From positions 1-64,000 of the forward strand of contig JAGQON010000010.1 of the NCBI GenBank assembly GCA_020427395.1: 64,000 bases of DNA, written 5' to 3'. Shown piece after piece: positions 1 through 9,051 of the stretch. Made by a program: the position numbers and the translations under genes. A model generated the notes under the pieces. It had not been told where the DNA came from and made no database searches. It was given only the letters and a program-made list of their open reading frames with translations. Origin of the DNA: Phycisphaerales bacterium (lineage in GTDB: Bacteria > Planctomycetota > Phycisphaerae > Phycisphaerales > UBA1924). Within the stretch, counting starts at the first letter, position 1. Every line of letters begins with the position of its first letter.

Positions 1-334
1 CGATACCCTCGGGCTTTATCTTTGCCATCTCGAGTGTTTCGAGCGATCCGAGTTCTTCGAGGACCTCTCGGTAGGCGTTTCCGATACGCCGCACAAGCTC
101 GCCGCGCTTGGGGGCGGGGATCTTGCGGAAGGACTTGAAGGCCTCTGCCGCGTTAGCGGTGATGCGCTCGTAGTCCTCTTTGGAGTCGAGGGTGACGCCA
201 GCGATGGGCTTGCCGGTGGCGGGGTTGAGCGAGAGGATGATGTTGTCTTTCTCGGGTGTCTCGTCGCCGCGTACATCGGTAATGATGCGTGGGTGCTTGT
301 CGAGGCCGAGTTTGGTGAGCAGTGTGTGGGTCAT
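1..334 (-). CDS. ALDH7-type aldehyde dehydrogenase, N-terminal part (truncated by window edge)
   Basis: The first 111 codons run off the left edge of the window. The product looks like the N-terminus of an NAD-dependent aldehyde dehydrogenase of the ALDH7 / aminoadipate-semialdehyde dehydrogenase group. It has the NPATGKPI strand near residue 38, an RGELVRRIG helix near residues 80-88, and an LETLEMAKIKPEG segment near 98-110 that matches the ALDH7 'LEMGKI..EG' stretch. The catalytic Cys and Glu lie outside the window. The start at 334 gives MTHTLLTKLGLDKHP and no earlier in-frame start was considered better. ALDH7 enzymes commonly act in lysine degradation, but the substrate here is an inference. 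The gene is divergent from the sulfotransferase gene. Confidence 0.82.
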   Translation of the reverse strand, partial: MTHTLLTKLGLDKHPRIITDVRGDETPEKDNIILSLNPATGKPIAGVTLDSKEDYERITANAAEAFKSFRKIPAPKRGELVRRIGNAYREVLEELGSLETLEMAKIKPEGI

Positions 335-442
335 CGGGGAACCATATGCGTCGGGTTTTGATTTGGCGGTATCTCCCGGTTCGTTTTCACCCAAGGGCGA
401 ACAGAGCACGCGGGGAGCGATGAAGGGGCGTATGGTGGAGGC

Positions 443-2098
443 GTGAAATCGGACGAAAGGGCATCGCGGGAGGGACGCTGGGAGACCAGCCGGATCGGCT
501 GGCCGGTGTCGCACCTGCTGGCGCTGGCGCCGCTGGATGTCTGGCTGCGGATGCTCGCGCGAGCGGACGGCGTGCACCCCCGCTACTGGCCGCGGCTGGC
601 GTTCGTGCTCTTTACCAGCTTCGTGGGGACAGTGATCTCGGTGCACGAGCGGGTGCTGTGGCGTGTGTGGGGGCTGATCCCCATGAACCGCGATCGCCTT
701 GAGCGGTTTCGGCCGGAGGTGATCGTGATCCTCGGGTACTACCGATCGGGCACAACGCACCTGCAGAACCTGATGGCGTGCGATGAGCGGCTTATCACGC
801 CGCGCTGGTACCAGTGCCTCGCGGGGCAGGGGTACATCCTCGCGTGGACGCTGATCCGATTCCTGCTCGTGCCGTTTCTCGGTCGGACGCGTCCGCAGGA
901 CAGCGTTGGGTTCGGGACGGAGTGGCCCGGCGAGGACGACTTCGCTTTGGCGACTTGGGGCGGCTGTTCTTCGCTGGCGGGACGGCATGTGTTCCCGAAG
1001 AATCGAGAACTCTGGCAGGGCTGGCACGCCCTTGAGGGGCTCAGCGAGAAACAGCTTAGATCGTGGCGCACACTCACCCGACGGTTCGTGTACAAGATTA
1101 CTCGAAGGAAACGCGGGCGCATCGTGGTGCTCAAGAGCCCGAGCCACACGGCCCGCGTCGCGGAACTGGATCGGTTGTTTGATGGGCGTGTGCGGTTTGT
1201 GCACCTGGTGCGTGAGCCGGGCGCGGTCATCGATTCGAATGTGCGTATGTTTCATGCGCTGCGGAACCATGCGATGCAGGAGCTGCCGGTAGTGCAGTCG
1301 ATCCGCGACGGGGTCGTTGCGGAGTACGAGGCGACGGAGCGTAAGTGCGCGGATGAGCTCGATGCGATCGATGCCGATCGGTGGGTGCGTGTGCGTTTCA
1401 AGGACCTGCGGAGCGATCCGATGGGCGTGCTCAGCGAAATCTACACTGGGCTGGGTATGGCGTTTGAGCCGGGCGCACGAGATGTGGTGCAGCGCTATCT
1501 CGGCTCGCTCGGGTCGTATTCCAGCGAGCGTGAGCCGATCGAGCTTGGAAAGGTGAGCGAGCACGAACAGCAGGTCTGCGCGGCCATGACCGAACGGTAT
1601 GGGCTTGGCAGCCCCGCGCGTCTGGGCAAGCCAATGGAGTACACGCCGCGTGATTCGGCGCGGATCCGCCGTGGCATGCTGGGCGGGCTGGGGATGGCGG
1701 CGGTATGCTGGATCGTCTGGCTCGGTCTGGTGTGGGCGCAGCACGCGATTGATCATGAAATCCGCGCCCGAATGGTGGCGCTGGTCTGGGCGACGGGCGC
1801 AATGGTTGGGATCGCGGCCCACAAGGCGAGCGGCGGACGAGGCAGCAGGTCGCTTGGCGTGTTCTGTGCGGTCCTCACGCTGATGACGGCCGTGACGGTG
1901 CTGTTCCCAGTAAGCGTGATCAACTGGAACTGGGCGGCCAACGACGGGACGGCGATGTGGCTCAAGCACAACTGGCTTAATGTCTGGCAGGGGCTGCGGA
2001 GCACCTCAAGCATCGTGCTGCTGGTGCTGGCGATGCTGACGGCCTACCGGCATGCGAGCCAGGACGGGGCGATCGTGCCCGGTCGTTCGCGGCGATGA
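443..2098 (+). CDS. Sulfotransferase-family protein with C-terminal membrane segments
   Basis: A protein of 551 residues with a PAPS-dependent sulfotransferase fold. The 5'-phosphosulfate-binding loop is visible as GYYRSGTTHLQNL near residues 98-110. The 3'-phosphate-binding region is seen as VRFVHLVREPGAVIDSN near residues 250-268, preceded by VVLKSPSHT. After about residue 410 the protein continues into roughly four hydrophobic segments, which is unusual for the soluble family and suggests membrane anchoring. The acceptor cannot be told from sequence. The start is a GTG at 443 with GGAGG only one base upstream, so the true start may lie slightly downstream. Confidence 0.8.
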   Translation: MKSDERASREGRWETSRIGWPVSHLLALAPLDVWLRMLARADGVHPRYWPRLAFVLFTSFVGTVISVHERVLWRVWGLIPMNRDRLERFRPEVIVILGYYRSGTTHLQNLMACDERLITPRWYQCLAGQGYILAWTLIRFLLVPFLGRTRPQDSVGFGTEWPGEDDFALATWGGCSSLAGRHVFPKNRELWQGWHALEGLSEKQLRSWRTLTRRFVYKITRRKRGRIVVLKSPSHTARVAELDRLFDGRVRFVHLVREPGAVIDSNVRMFHALRNHAMQELPVVQSIRDGVVAEYEATERKCADELDAIDADRWVRVRFKDLRSDPMGVLSEIYTGLGMAFEPGARDVVQRYLGSLGSYSSEREPIELGKVSEHEQQVCAAMTERYGLGSPARLGKPMEYTPRDSARIRRGMLGGLGMAAVCWIVWLGLVWAQHAIDHEIRARMVALVWATGAMVGIAAHKASGGRGSRSLGVFCAVLTLMTAVTVLFPVSVINWNWAANDGTAMWLKHNWLNVWQGLRSTSSIVLLVLAMLTAYRHASQDGAIVPGRSRR

Positions 2099-2135
2099 GC
2101 AGGAAAGTTTGCGTGAAATCGGCTAGTCTCTGATC

Positions 2136-2549
2136 ATGCTCAAGCTTGTGCTCGTGTTCCTGGGAGGCGGAGTGGGCGCTTCGATGCGTTACGGCGCAGG
2201 TGTGCTTGTCGCTCGCCTGACGCCAGAGGGCGCCGAGACCCCCCACTGGCTGGCGATGTATCCCGTCGCGACGATGCTGGTGAACCTGCTGGGCTGCGGG
2301 CTCATCGGGCTGGCGTGGGGGCTGCTGGGCGACCCGAAGGACGGCAACGAGACCATCCGGCTCGCGCTGATCGTGGGTGTGCTGGGCGGGTTCACGACCT
2401 TCTCGTCGTTTGGGTGGGAGATGCTAGAGCTCATGCAGGAGGGACGCGCATTGACGGCGATCATCTACGCGGTGCTGAGCGTGGGTGTCGGGCTGCTGTG
2501 CGCGTACGCGGGGCATGCGCTGGGACTGACCCTCAGCGCCGGTTCATGA
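2136..2549 (+). CDS. crcB: Fluoride channel CrcB/Fluc
   Basis: A membrane protein of 137 residues with four predicted transmembrane helices, the usual length for the dual-topology Fluc fluoride exporter. Family signatures are an N-terminal GGGVGASMRYG segment, an N in the pore helix region (MLVNLLGC near residue 50), and the hallmark GGFTTFSSF motif near residues 85-93. Fluc channels work as antiparallel dimers in the cytoplasmic membrane and let fluoride leave the cell. No fluoride riboswitch was recognised in the short upstream gap, and the ribosome-binding site is weak. The gene lies 37 bp after the sulfotransferase gene and 23 bp before the phosphatase gene, so co-transcription is plausible. 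Confidence 0.93.
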   Translation: MLKLVLVFLGGGVGASMRYGAGVLVARLTPEGAETPHWLAMYPVATMLVNLLGCGLIGLAWGLLGDPKDGNETIRLALIVGVLGGFTTFSSFGWEMLELMQEGRALTAIIYAVLSVGVGLLCAYAGHALGLTLSAGS

Positions 2550-2572
2550 GAGAGGGAAGAGAGAGATAGACC

Positions 2573-3043
2573 ATGCACATCTACATCATCCGACATGGCA
2601 AAGCCGAGGAAGACTCGGAGACGGGGCTCGATCGCGATCGGGTGCTCAAGGGCAAGGGGCACAAGCAGGCGCAGTGGCTTGCGGACATGCTTGCTCAGCG
2701 CGAGCCGCGTCCGGAGCTGGTGCTTTGCTCGCCGTACGCGCGGGCGCGGGAGACTGCGAAGCCGATCTGGGAAGCGCTGGGCATGCGTGAGACCATCGAC
2801 GATCGACTGGGCGCGGAGCGATCGCTGAGCGACGCGATGGATGTGCTGATCGATGCACGCGGCAGCAAGTGCGTCGCGATTGTCGGGCACAACCCGACCT
2901 GTGCGCGCCTCGTCACGACGCTGTGCAGCGGGCTGGGCACCATGCCCGGCGGACACCGGACCGGTGAGCTTGCGCATGTGTCGGTCGACGGCGACGAACT
3001 TGTCGGACGCGGGCAGCTCATCGAGCGCCTGCGGATGGAGTGA
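2573..3043 (+). CDS. sixA: SixA-like histidine phosphatase
   Basis: A protein of 156 residues of the histidine phosphatase superfamily. The catalytic RHG motif stands at the very N-terminus (IYIIRHGKAEE, residues 4-14), the second arginine region is LVLCSPYARARETAKP near 48-63, and the second catalytic histidine is in AIVGHNPT near 103-110. Length and architecture match the SixA phosphohistidine phosphatases, which lack the large inserts of phosphoglycerate mutases. SixA enzymes act on phosphohistidine domains in the cytoplasm; the partner here is unknown. The gene is convergent with the alpha/beta hydrolase gene, with only 2 bp between the stop codons. Confidence 0.85.
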   Translation: MHIYIIRHGKAEEDSETGLDRDRVLKGKGHKQAQWLADMLAQREPRPELVLCSPYARARETAKPIWEALGMRETIDDRLGAERSLSDAMDVLIDARGSKCVAIVGHNPTCARLVTTLCSGLGTMPGGHRTGELAHVSVDGDELVGRGQLIERLRME

Positions 3044-3045
3044 GA

Positions 3046-4374
3046 CTACTCGTCGCTTGCTTCGGTGTCTGATTCACCGAGTTGCTTTGTCACCCACTTC
3101 TCGATACGCGGGATCTGCGTGGGCAGCCCGGCGAAGATCAGCTCGTGGCCGAAAGGGTAGGTCCAGCGTTCGGGCTGCCCGAGCTGGCGGTAGAGCAGAT
3201 CGCCGGTGCTTGCGGGCACGGCCTTGTCGCTGTTGGCATGGAGCATCAGCACGGGCAGGTTGCGCATGAGCGGGGCCGTGTGGTAGGCGTCGAGCTTGGA
3301 TGATTCGAGGTAACGCTCGCAAAGGGTTTCAAGCACACCGGGGTCGGGTTTGCCCAGACCGTCGGTGAGCGGGTCGAAGTCCACGAGGATCGCGTCGATC
3401 CAGTCGCGGTAGTTGGATTCGATCATGATGCGCAGGAAGTTGGCGCCGCCAGCGATGAGCACGGCCGCGTCGTAGCGATCGGGGCTGTAGGCGTAGACGC
3501 TGGGCAGGGCCATGGCGCCGCCGGACATGCCAATGAGAACAACGGGCTTGTCACGCAGATCCTCGCGGGCCTCAAAGACATGATCGAGGGCGGCGTCGGT
3601 CGCATAGGCGCACTCGGCGATGCGCTGGTCGGCGATGTGGGCCGCGTTCTTTGCGAGTGATTCGGTCCGCCCGTCGAGGTAGCTCAGCACGGTGTGCTGG
3701 GTGAAGCGTGAGGGGTGCGAGAGCATGCGGAGCACGCTGTAGCCCTCGTGGGTGAAGTAACGCTCGGTGGCGTCGACGATGGGTTCGGGTGTGCCGAACA
3801 TGCCGGGGAGGAGGATGACCGTGCCCAGCTGCGGCTTGTCAGGCAACTGATCGCGGAAGGTGAACCAGGTGCGTTCGAGCTCCACATGGTCCTCGTCGCC
3901 GGCTTCGCTCTGTTCGCTCTGGCGTGCCGAGATGTACTTGAACGCCATCGCGGGCGGGTCCTTGAGGGGTTCTTCGCTGACCGTGTCACCTGAGAAGACG
4001 AAGGCGCCGGGGCCCTCAACCTTGAACTTGAAGGCGGACTCGATGCCCTGAGCTGTCGCGAGCTTGGCCGCGTCCTCGTAGTCCTCGGGGGTGGTGCGTC
4101 CCTGGTGGTATCGCGAGTAGTGGCGGGCGCGGAGTCGCTGGGTCGGATCGAGCTCGACGACGATGCCGCGGTTGTCGCTGTGGTTTCCCCAGCGGGCGGG
4201 CCAGATCGAATCGCTCTCGGTGTCGGTGCTGGCTTCTTCGCTGATGGCGGGGTCGCTGGTGGTGGCGACCGCGGCGGCGCGGTAGCCCGCGGGCGCGTGC
4301 ACCGCTCGGCAGCCGGCGAGACAGAACACGCCCATAGAGAGCAGAAGAAGCGTTCGCGGCGGGATTATCATCAT
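3046..4374 (-). CDS. Putative lipoprotein alpha/beta hydrolase
   Basis: A protein of 442 residues when started at the tandem ATG at 4374/4371, which has GAGG nine bases upstream and gives a lipoprotein signal peptide ending in the lipobox CLAGC near residue 20. The longer frame starting at 4497 would hide this signal. The C-terminal half is an alpha/beta hydrolase. It has an oxyanion-region strand TVILLPGMFG, a nucleophile elbow GMSGGA, a candidate acid in HANSDKAVP and a catalytic histidine in FGHELIF. It is probably attached to a membrane and acts on an ester or lipid, but the substrate is unknown. The gene is divergent from the DUF368 gene. Confidence 0.72.
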   Translation of the reverse strand: MMIIPPRTLLLLSMGVFCLAGCRAVHAPAGYRAAAVATTSDPAISEEASTDTESDSIWPARWGNHSDNRGIVVELDPTQRLRARHYSRYHQGRTTPEDYEDAAKLATAQGIESAFKFKVEGPGAFVFSGDTVSEEPLKDPPAMAFKYISARQSEQSEAGDEDHVELERTWFTFRDQLPDKPQLGTVILLPGMFGTPEPIVDATERYFTHEGYSVLRMLSHPSRFTQHTVLSYLDGRTESLAKNAAHIADQRIAECAYATDAALDHVFEAREDLRDKPVVLIGMSGGAMALPSVYAYSPDRYDAAVLIAGGANFLRIMIESNYRDWIDAILVDFDPLTDGLGKPDPGVLETLCERYLESSKLDAYHTAPLMRNLPVLMLHANSDKAVPASTGDLLYRQLGQPERWTYPFGHELIFAGLPTQIPRIEKWVTKQLGESDTEASDE

Positions 4375-4475
4375 CTCAATCAACCTCGGTCGTCCCCTCT
4401 GTCGATCATACCTCATACCTTCTGTTTCGGATCGTCTGAAGTGGCGGATCCAGTCCACAACGCATCGGAGCTGCA

Positions 4476-5489
4476 TTGAGCGACAACAACGAAGCAAAGC
4501 ACGAGCATCAGCCGCCTATTCCAGTCGTTCGCTGCGGGATCGGGGGCGTGCTCATGGGTCTGGCGAACCTCGTACCCGGGATCTCGGGCGGGACGATGCT
4601 GGTGGCGTGCGGTATTTACACGCTCTTCATCGACGCGGTCTCGGACGCGACACGGTTTCGGTTCAATCGCCGGATGCTGCTGACGCTCGGGTGCGTGGTG
4701 CTTGGCGCTGGCATCGCCATCGGTGGGCTGGCAAGCGTGATTCACTACGCGCTGGTGCACCACCGCTGGGTGATGTTCAGCATCTTCATCGGGCTGACGC
4801 TGGGTGGCGTGCCGATCATCTGGTCGATGGCCCGCCCCATCAAGCGTGACACCTGGGCGGGCTTCATCGTCGGCGTGGTGCTTATGGGCGGGCTGGTGGT
4901 GCTGCAGGAAATGGGCGCGGGCAGCGGCGCGGGGCTGGATGGGCCGATCGGGCTCACCCTGGGGGGGGCGGCGGCCGCGAGCGCCATGATCCTGCCGGGT
5001 GTATCCGGCGCGTTCCTGCTGCTGCTGCTCGGGCAGTACGAAGAAATCATCGGCGCGATCAAGGACACCGTCAGCGCCCTCAAGGACGGCGACATCAGCG
5101 CCATGATGGACCAGATGGGCATCGTGATCCCCGTGGGTATCGGCGTGCTGCTGGGCATCGCGGTGGTGAGCAATGTGCTGCGCTGGGTGCTTCACCACCA
5201 TGAACGCGTGACGCTGGGCGTGCTGCTCGGGCTGATTATCGCGGCCCCGGCGGGGCTGTACCCGTTCCGCGTGGGCGTGCCGCCTGAGATCGGCGACGAG
5301 ATCAAGGGCGAGCTGGTGACAGCGGAAAACCTCGAAGAGATGCGCGCGCCGGATAACGCGAAGGACTGGGCGCAGGATGCGTTCACGCCGAGCGCGGTGC
5401 AGGTCGCGGGGTCGTTGGGGCTGATCGTGGCGGGGTTTGGGGCGACGATGGGGATTGCGCGGCTGGGCAAGGTCGAAGAAGAAGTGTGA
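4476..5489 (+). CDS. DUF368 family polyprenyl-phosphate transporter
   Basis: A polytopic membrane protein of 337 residues. The DUF368 signature GLANLVPGISGGTM is at residues 28-41, and an internal second copy, ILPGVSGAFLLLLLGQYE, lies near 171-190, as expected for the inverted-repeat architecture. DUF368 proteins (PopT type) have been shown to recycle undecaprenyl phosphate across the cytoplasmic membrane for cell-wall and glycan synthesis. The start is a TTG at 4476 with GGAG five bases upstream. A short acidic hydrophilic loop near residues 268-300 is visible. Function in this organism is by family only. Confidence 0.87.
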   Translation: MSDNNEAKHEHQPPIPVVRCGIGGVLMGLANLVPGISGGTMLVACGIYTLFIDAVSDATRFRFNRRMLLTLGCVVLGAGIAIGGLASVIHYALVHHRWVMFSIFIGLTLGGVPIIWSMARPIKRDTWAGFIVGVVLMGGLVVLQEMGAGSGAGLDGPIGLTLGGAAAASAMILPGVSGAFLLLLLGQYEEIIGAIKDTVSALKDGDISAMMDQMGIVIPVGIGVLLGIAVVSNVLRWVLHHHERVTLGVLLGLIIAAPAGLYPFRVGVPPEIGDEIKGELVTAENLEEMRAPDNAKDWAQDAFTPSAVQVAGSLGLIVAGFGATMGIARLGKVEEEV

Positions 5490-5500
5490 GCTTTCACTCG

Positions 5501-5541
5501 CCTCCCCCGCGCTTGCGGGGGAGGTGGTCCGCCAAAGGCGG
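5501..5541. repeat. Two adjacent GC-rich hairpins
   Basis: A perfect 10-bp inverted repeat at 5501-5510 / 5515-5524 with a 4-base loop is followed by a smaller hairpin at 5529-5541 (CCGCC AAA GGCGG). They lie in the gap between the convergent DUF368 and TraB-like genes. There is no T-run, so they look more like an extragenic palindromic element than a classical terminator. Confidence 0.5.
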
Positions 5542-5643
5542 AACGGAGGGGGTTTCACGCAGTCCTAATGCAATCCGTAGCGATGTCATCTCCGGAACAT
5601 GCAGGAGACTTCGTCACCTGCATGGCACCCAGCGGAGGCGAGG

Positions 5644-6894
5644 TCAGCGACCCATCTGCTGCTGCAGCGAGCTCTTGATCATGTTGCGCATCATCTTCAC
5701 CTGAACCGCGTTGAGACCGGTCTCGTTGGTGTTGACGCGCATGGCTTCGACCCAGTAATCCTCGCCGGGCTCGTAGCCCATCTCGACCAGATCGTTCTCA
5801 AGCCCCGCCATGTGCCCCGCGCCGTAGAAGATCGCGATGTCCTTGTACTCGGGGTGGGCGTCGATGGTGGCCTTCAGGTCCTCGATGACGACCTGGTTAC
5901 GCCCGACGACGATGACCTGATGCATCGCGTCGCCCTGCTGCTGGAGGAGGTCGCTGGTCTCGGCGAAGGCGAGCAGGTCCATCATCATCAGCTTCATCAT
6001 GGACGAGAGCTGTGGTGAGCGTTCGACGAAGCCGAGGATGAAGCCGGCGATCTTGGCGGAGATGGACTCGCCGCCGAGCATGTCGAGAATGGCGAGCGAG
6101 TCCTCGCCGTACTCGCTCAGGGCGTGCTGGAGCTCGTTGACATCCATGTCCGCGTTGATCCAGTTGGGGTTGGTCGTGTCCATCTCATCAAGCTGGAAGG
6201 AGACCCGCAGGGCGTTGGCGAGCTGGGTCTGGATGCCCTCGGGCGACTGCTTGGGCTTGGCGCTGGGGTCGATGGGCTCGGTGGTCTCGGAGAGATCGGC
6301 ATTGACGCCCTCGCCGCCGAGTTGCCCGTCGGCCCCGAAGGAGGTGAAGCCCATCGTCATGGTCGTGACGCCGTTGCTTGTGGTTGTTTCCCGCATGGTG
6401 CCGATGGTGTTGCCCCAGCCATCCAGGCGGACCGAGCTGACCAGCGACTGGATCCGGTGATCGTCGCTCTCGGCCAGTTCCTTCATGCTCTGGGGGTAGT
6501 CGCCGTGCTCGGCTCGGTACATCGTGGCGACCTGGACCAGCAGGCGGAGGCGTTCCCGGGTGGCCTCGATCTTGGCTTCGTCGTCAAGCCCGGGGTCGAT
6601 CGGGTCGAGCCCCGCAGGCTTGACGCCCTCGAAGAGGACCGTGTCGTAACTGTTGAGCAGGTCCTGCATGGCCTCGTAGTACGGCTTATCCGCGATGTGG
6701 ATCGCCGAAACCAGGTGCACGCGGGGGGCGTTTTCATCGGTTGGGACGAAGGTTCGGGTGCACATCTCCAGAACCACCTCGCCGTTGGGATGATCCTCCA
6801 CCCGCGTGTATGGCTCGGTGGCGACGCACAGCGGGGTGATGCAGGCGAGGGTGCTCGCGGCGACGAGCAACTTGTTGTGGAACTGGTTGAGCAT
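5644..6894 (-). CDS. TraB/GumN-like protein with inserted GspG-pseudopilin-like domain
   Basis: A secreted or periplasmic protein of 416 residues with a signal peptide (about residues 1-25). The flanks look like the TraB/GumN fold: VHLVSAIHIADKPYYEAM near 59-76, a DTVLFEGVKP strand-turn near 84-93, and GAGHMAGLE near 358-366. Between them, about residues 117-202, sits a block that reads like the C-terminal domain of type II secretion pseudopilin GspG: YPQSM..L, then LDGWGN at 157-162, then FTSFGADGQLGGEGVNAD at 183-200, which resembles the GspG calcium-site loop. A GGGAG ribosome-binding site six bases upstream supports the start. The role is unknown; the insert may be a structural or calcium-binding module. 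Confidence 0.66.
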   Translation of the reverse strand: MLNQFHNKLLVAASTLACITPLCVATEPYTRVEDHPNGEVVLEMCTRTFVPTDENAPRVHLVSAIHIADKPYYEAMQDLLNSYDTVLFEGVKPAGLDPIDPGLDDEAKIEATRERLRLLVQVATMYRAEHGDYPQSMKELAESDDHRIQSLVSSVRLDGWGNTIGTMRETTTSNGVTTMTMGFTSFGADGQLGGEGVNADLSETTEPIDPSAKPKQSPEGIQTQLANALRVSFQLDEMDTTNPNWINADMDVNELQHALSEYGEDSLAILDMLGGESISAKIAGFILGFVERSPQLSSMMKLMMMDLLAFAETSDLLQQQGDAMHQVIVVGRNQVVIEDLKATIDAHPEYKDIAIFYGAGHMAGLENDLVEMGYEPGEDYWVEAMRVNTNETGLNAVQVKMMRNMIKSSLQQQMGR

Positions 6895-7098
6895 TGGGTT
6901 CTCCCGAGAATAGTTCTAATGAAGATGCTACCGGAACCTGATGGGAACGGCTGCGTTGATCTTTCACGACTGAATCGGGGCCGGTAACGGGAAACGCATG
7001 TTTACCTCGTAAAAAAACAGGGAATACCTGCTCAGGTGAACACTTGTACTCCCGACAAATCACCAGTAGGATCTAATTCCACGCTCAGGAGGTCCAGA

Positions 7099-8976
7099 AT
7101 GCGACAGGTCCAGTTGATTTTGTGTGTCTGTGGTTCGGTGCTCGGGTGCTCATCGGCGCTCGGGGCGGAGCCGATCTCGCGCCCGATGCAGGATGACGGG
7201 ATCCGTCGCTCGGTGCAGCAGCGCGGGCTTGTGCCGTTCCATCTGACCGATGACGAGTCAACACGAGGCGTGGTCGGTCCAGCAAGCTACCCGTCTGAGT
7301 TCCGCACGATCGACGGCAGCAACAACAATGTCACCCACCTGGACTGGGGTGCCGCGGGTACAGAGATGATGCGCATGATGAGCGCCGACTACCCGCTGAG
7401 CGACGGATCGGTGCCCTCGCGCATGGACGGGCCCAGCGCCCGCGCCGTGAGCAACGCCGTGTGTGCCAGCCCGGGCGACCTGCCCAACCCGCAGGGCGTG
7501 TCAGACTACCTCTGGCAGTGGGGTCAGTTCCTTGATCATGACCTCGATGAGACGCCGGTCGGCAGCGAGACCCTGGACATCCCCGTGCCCGCCGGTGATC
7601 CGTGGTTCGATCCGATGAACACCGGCACGCAGGTCATCGGTATGCACCGCTCGTCGTACATGATCAACGGCGCGGGCGATCGTCAGCAGTTCAATAACAT
7701 CACGGCCTTCATTGATGCCTCCAATGTGTACGGCTCGGAGGATGAACGCGCCCATTGGCTCCGCACCAACGACGGCACCGGCATGCTCAAGACCAGCGCG
7801 GGCAACCTGCTGCCGTTCAATACCGACGGATTCCCCAACGCCCCCACCGGCAATGATCCCTCCCTGTTCCTCGCGGGCGATGTACGCTGCAACGAACAGT
7901 CAGGGCTGACGGCGATGCACACGCTGTTCGTGCGTGAGCACAACTACTGGGCCCAGCAGATGGCGATTCAGTTCCCGGCCGCGGACGGTGATGAGCTCTA
8001 CGAGCGGGCCCGTGCGATTGTGGCAGCTGAGATGCAGGCGATCACCTTCAATGAGTTCCTGCCGTTGCTGCTTGGCGATGGAGCCCTGGGCGACTACAGC
8101 GGGTACGACGCGGACACGTTGCCGATGATTGCGAACATGTTTGCCACGGCCGCCTATCGGGTGGGGCACACGATGCTCTCCCCGACAATCCGCCGTCTCG
8201 AGGCGACCGACCAAACCATCGCGGCTGGTGACCTTCCGCTTCGCGATGCTTTCTTCAACCCTGCTAATGTGATCGATCACGGCATCGACGGCATCCTGCG
8301 CGGACTGGCATCGCAACCGGCGCAGCAGATCGACAGCTATGTGGTCGATGATGTTCGCAACTTCCTCTTCGGACCTCCCGGCTCGGGCGGGTTCGATCTT
8401 GCGAGCCTCAACATTCAGCGTGGGCGTGACCACGGCATCCCCCACTACAACGCGCTGCGCGTGATGGCAGGCCTGAGCCCCGTAACCAGCTTCAGCGAGA
8501 TCAGCAGCGATGCGAGCGTGGTCGCTGGTCTGACGAGCGTCTACAGCGATGTCGATTCGATCGACCCGTGGGTCGGGCTGCTGGCTGAAGACCATGCTCC
8601 TGGCGCGATGGTCGGGCCGACGCTGGCGATGATCCTGAGCGATCAGTTCGCTCGCCTCCGCAGCGGCGATCGCTTCTGGTACGAGTCGTACCTGCCCGGC
8701 GATCTTGTCGATCTGGTGAACGCCCAGACCCTCTCGGTGATCATCCAGCGGAACACCGGCATCGGCGCAGAGCTCAGCGAAGATGTCTTCGCCGCGGCGG
8801 AGCCCTGCCCTGCGGATACCAACAACGACGGCGTGCTCAACTACTTTGATGTGAGCAGCTACATCGGCTTCTTCTCGAGCAGCGACCCGCGTGCCGACTT
8901 CAGCGGGCACGACGGGCTGTTCGACTTCTTCGATGTGAGCACCTTCCTCGACGCTTATCAGGCTGGCTGCCCGTAA
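7099..8976 (+). CDS. Secreted animal-type haem peroxidase with C-terminal dockerin-like repeats
   Basis: A protein of 625 residues from the ATG at 7099, chosen because AGGAGG lies six bases upstream and a signal peptide (cleavage near ALGA-EP) starts there. The body is an animal haem peroxidase (peroxidase/cyclooxygenase superfamily): WGQFLDHDLDETP around residues 141-153 carries the distal histidine, NVYGSEDERA follows, and the YRVGHTMLSPTIRRL block around 355 holds the proximal histidine. The last 53 residues form two EF-hand-like repeats (DTNNDGVLNYFDVSSY, then a GLFDFFDVSTFL repeat) ending in GCP, typical of planctomycete secreted proteins and probably used for surface sorting. The substrate is unknown; a terminator follows. 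Confidence 0.88.
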   Translation: MRQVQLILCVCGSVLGCSSALGAEPISRPMQDDGIRRSVQQRGLVPFHLTDDESTRGVVGPASYPSEFRTIDGSNNNVTHLDWGAAGTEMMRMMSADYPLSDGSVPSRMDGPSARAVSNAVCASPGDLPNPQGVSDYLWQWGQFLDHDLDETPVGSETLDIPVPAGDPWFDPMNTGTQVIGMHRSSYMINGAGDRQQFNNITAFIDASNVYGSEDERAHWLRTNDGTGMLKTSAGNLLPFNTDGFPNAPTGNDPSLFLAGDVRCNEQSGLTAMHTLFVREHNYWAQQMAIQFPAADGDELYERARAIVAAEMQAITFNEFLPLLLGDGALGDYSGYDADTLPMIANMFATAAYRVGHTMLSPTIRRLEATDQTIAAGDLPLRDAFFNPANVIDHGIDGILRGLASQPAQQIDSYVVDDVRNFLFGPPGSGGFDLASLNIQRGRDHGIPHYNALRVMAGLSPVTSFSEISSDASVVAGLTSVYSDVDSIDPWVGLLAEDHAPGAMVGPTLAMILSDQFARLRSGDRFWYESYLPGDLVDLVNAQTLSVIIQRNTGIGAELSEDVFAAAEPCPADTNNDGVLNYFDVSSYIGFFSSSDPRADFSGHDGLFDFFDVSTFLDAYQAGCP

Positions 8977-9002
8977 GCCATCCAGGATGCAACCTGCACA
9001 AA

Positions 9003-9032
9003 GAAAGCCCCGACAACTGTCGGGGCTTTCTT
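9003..9032 (+). terminator. Rho-independent terminator after the peroxidase gene
   Basis: The inverted repeat GAAAGCCCCGACA...TGTCGGGGCTTTC with a 4-base loop ends in a short T-rich stretch, 26 bp after the peroxidase stop. Its symmetry lets it also serve the convergent response-regulator gene. Confidence 0.85.
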
Positions 9033-9051
9033 ATCTGGATTCAAGAGAATC

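Noticed and set aside
4413..5558. Minus-strand frame of 381 codons opposite the DUF368 gene
   Set aside because: Composition is His/Arg/Pro/Gln-rich as expected for the antisense of a GC-rich membrane-protein gene; the plus-strand product has clear family motifs.
7900..8910. Minus-strand frame of 336 codons opposite the peroxidase gene
   Set aside because: No motifs; a shadow of a well-supported gene.
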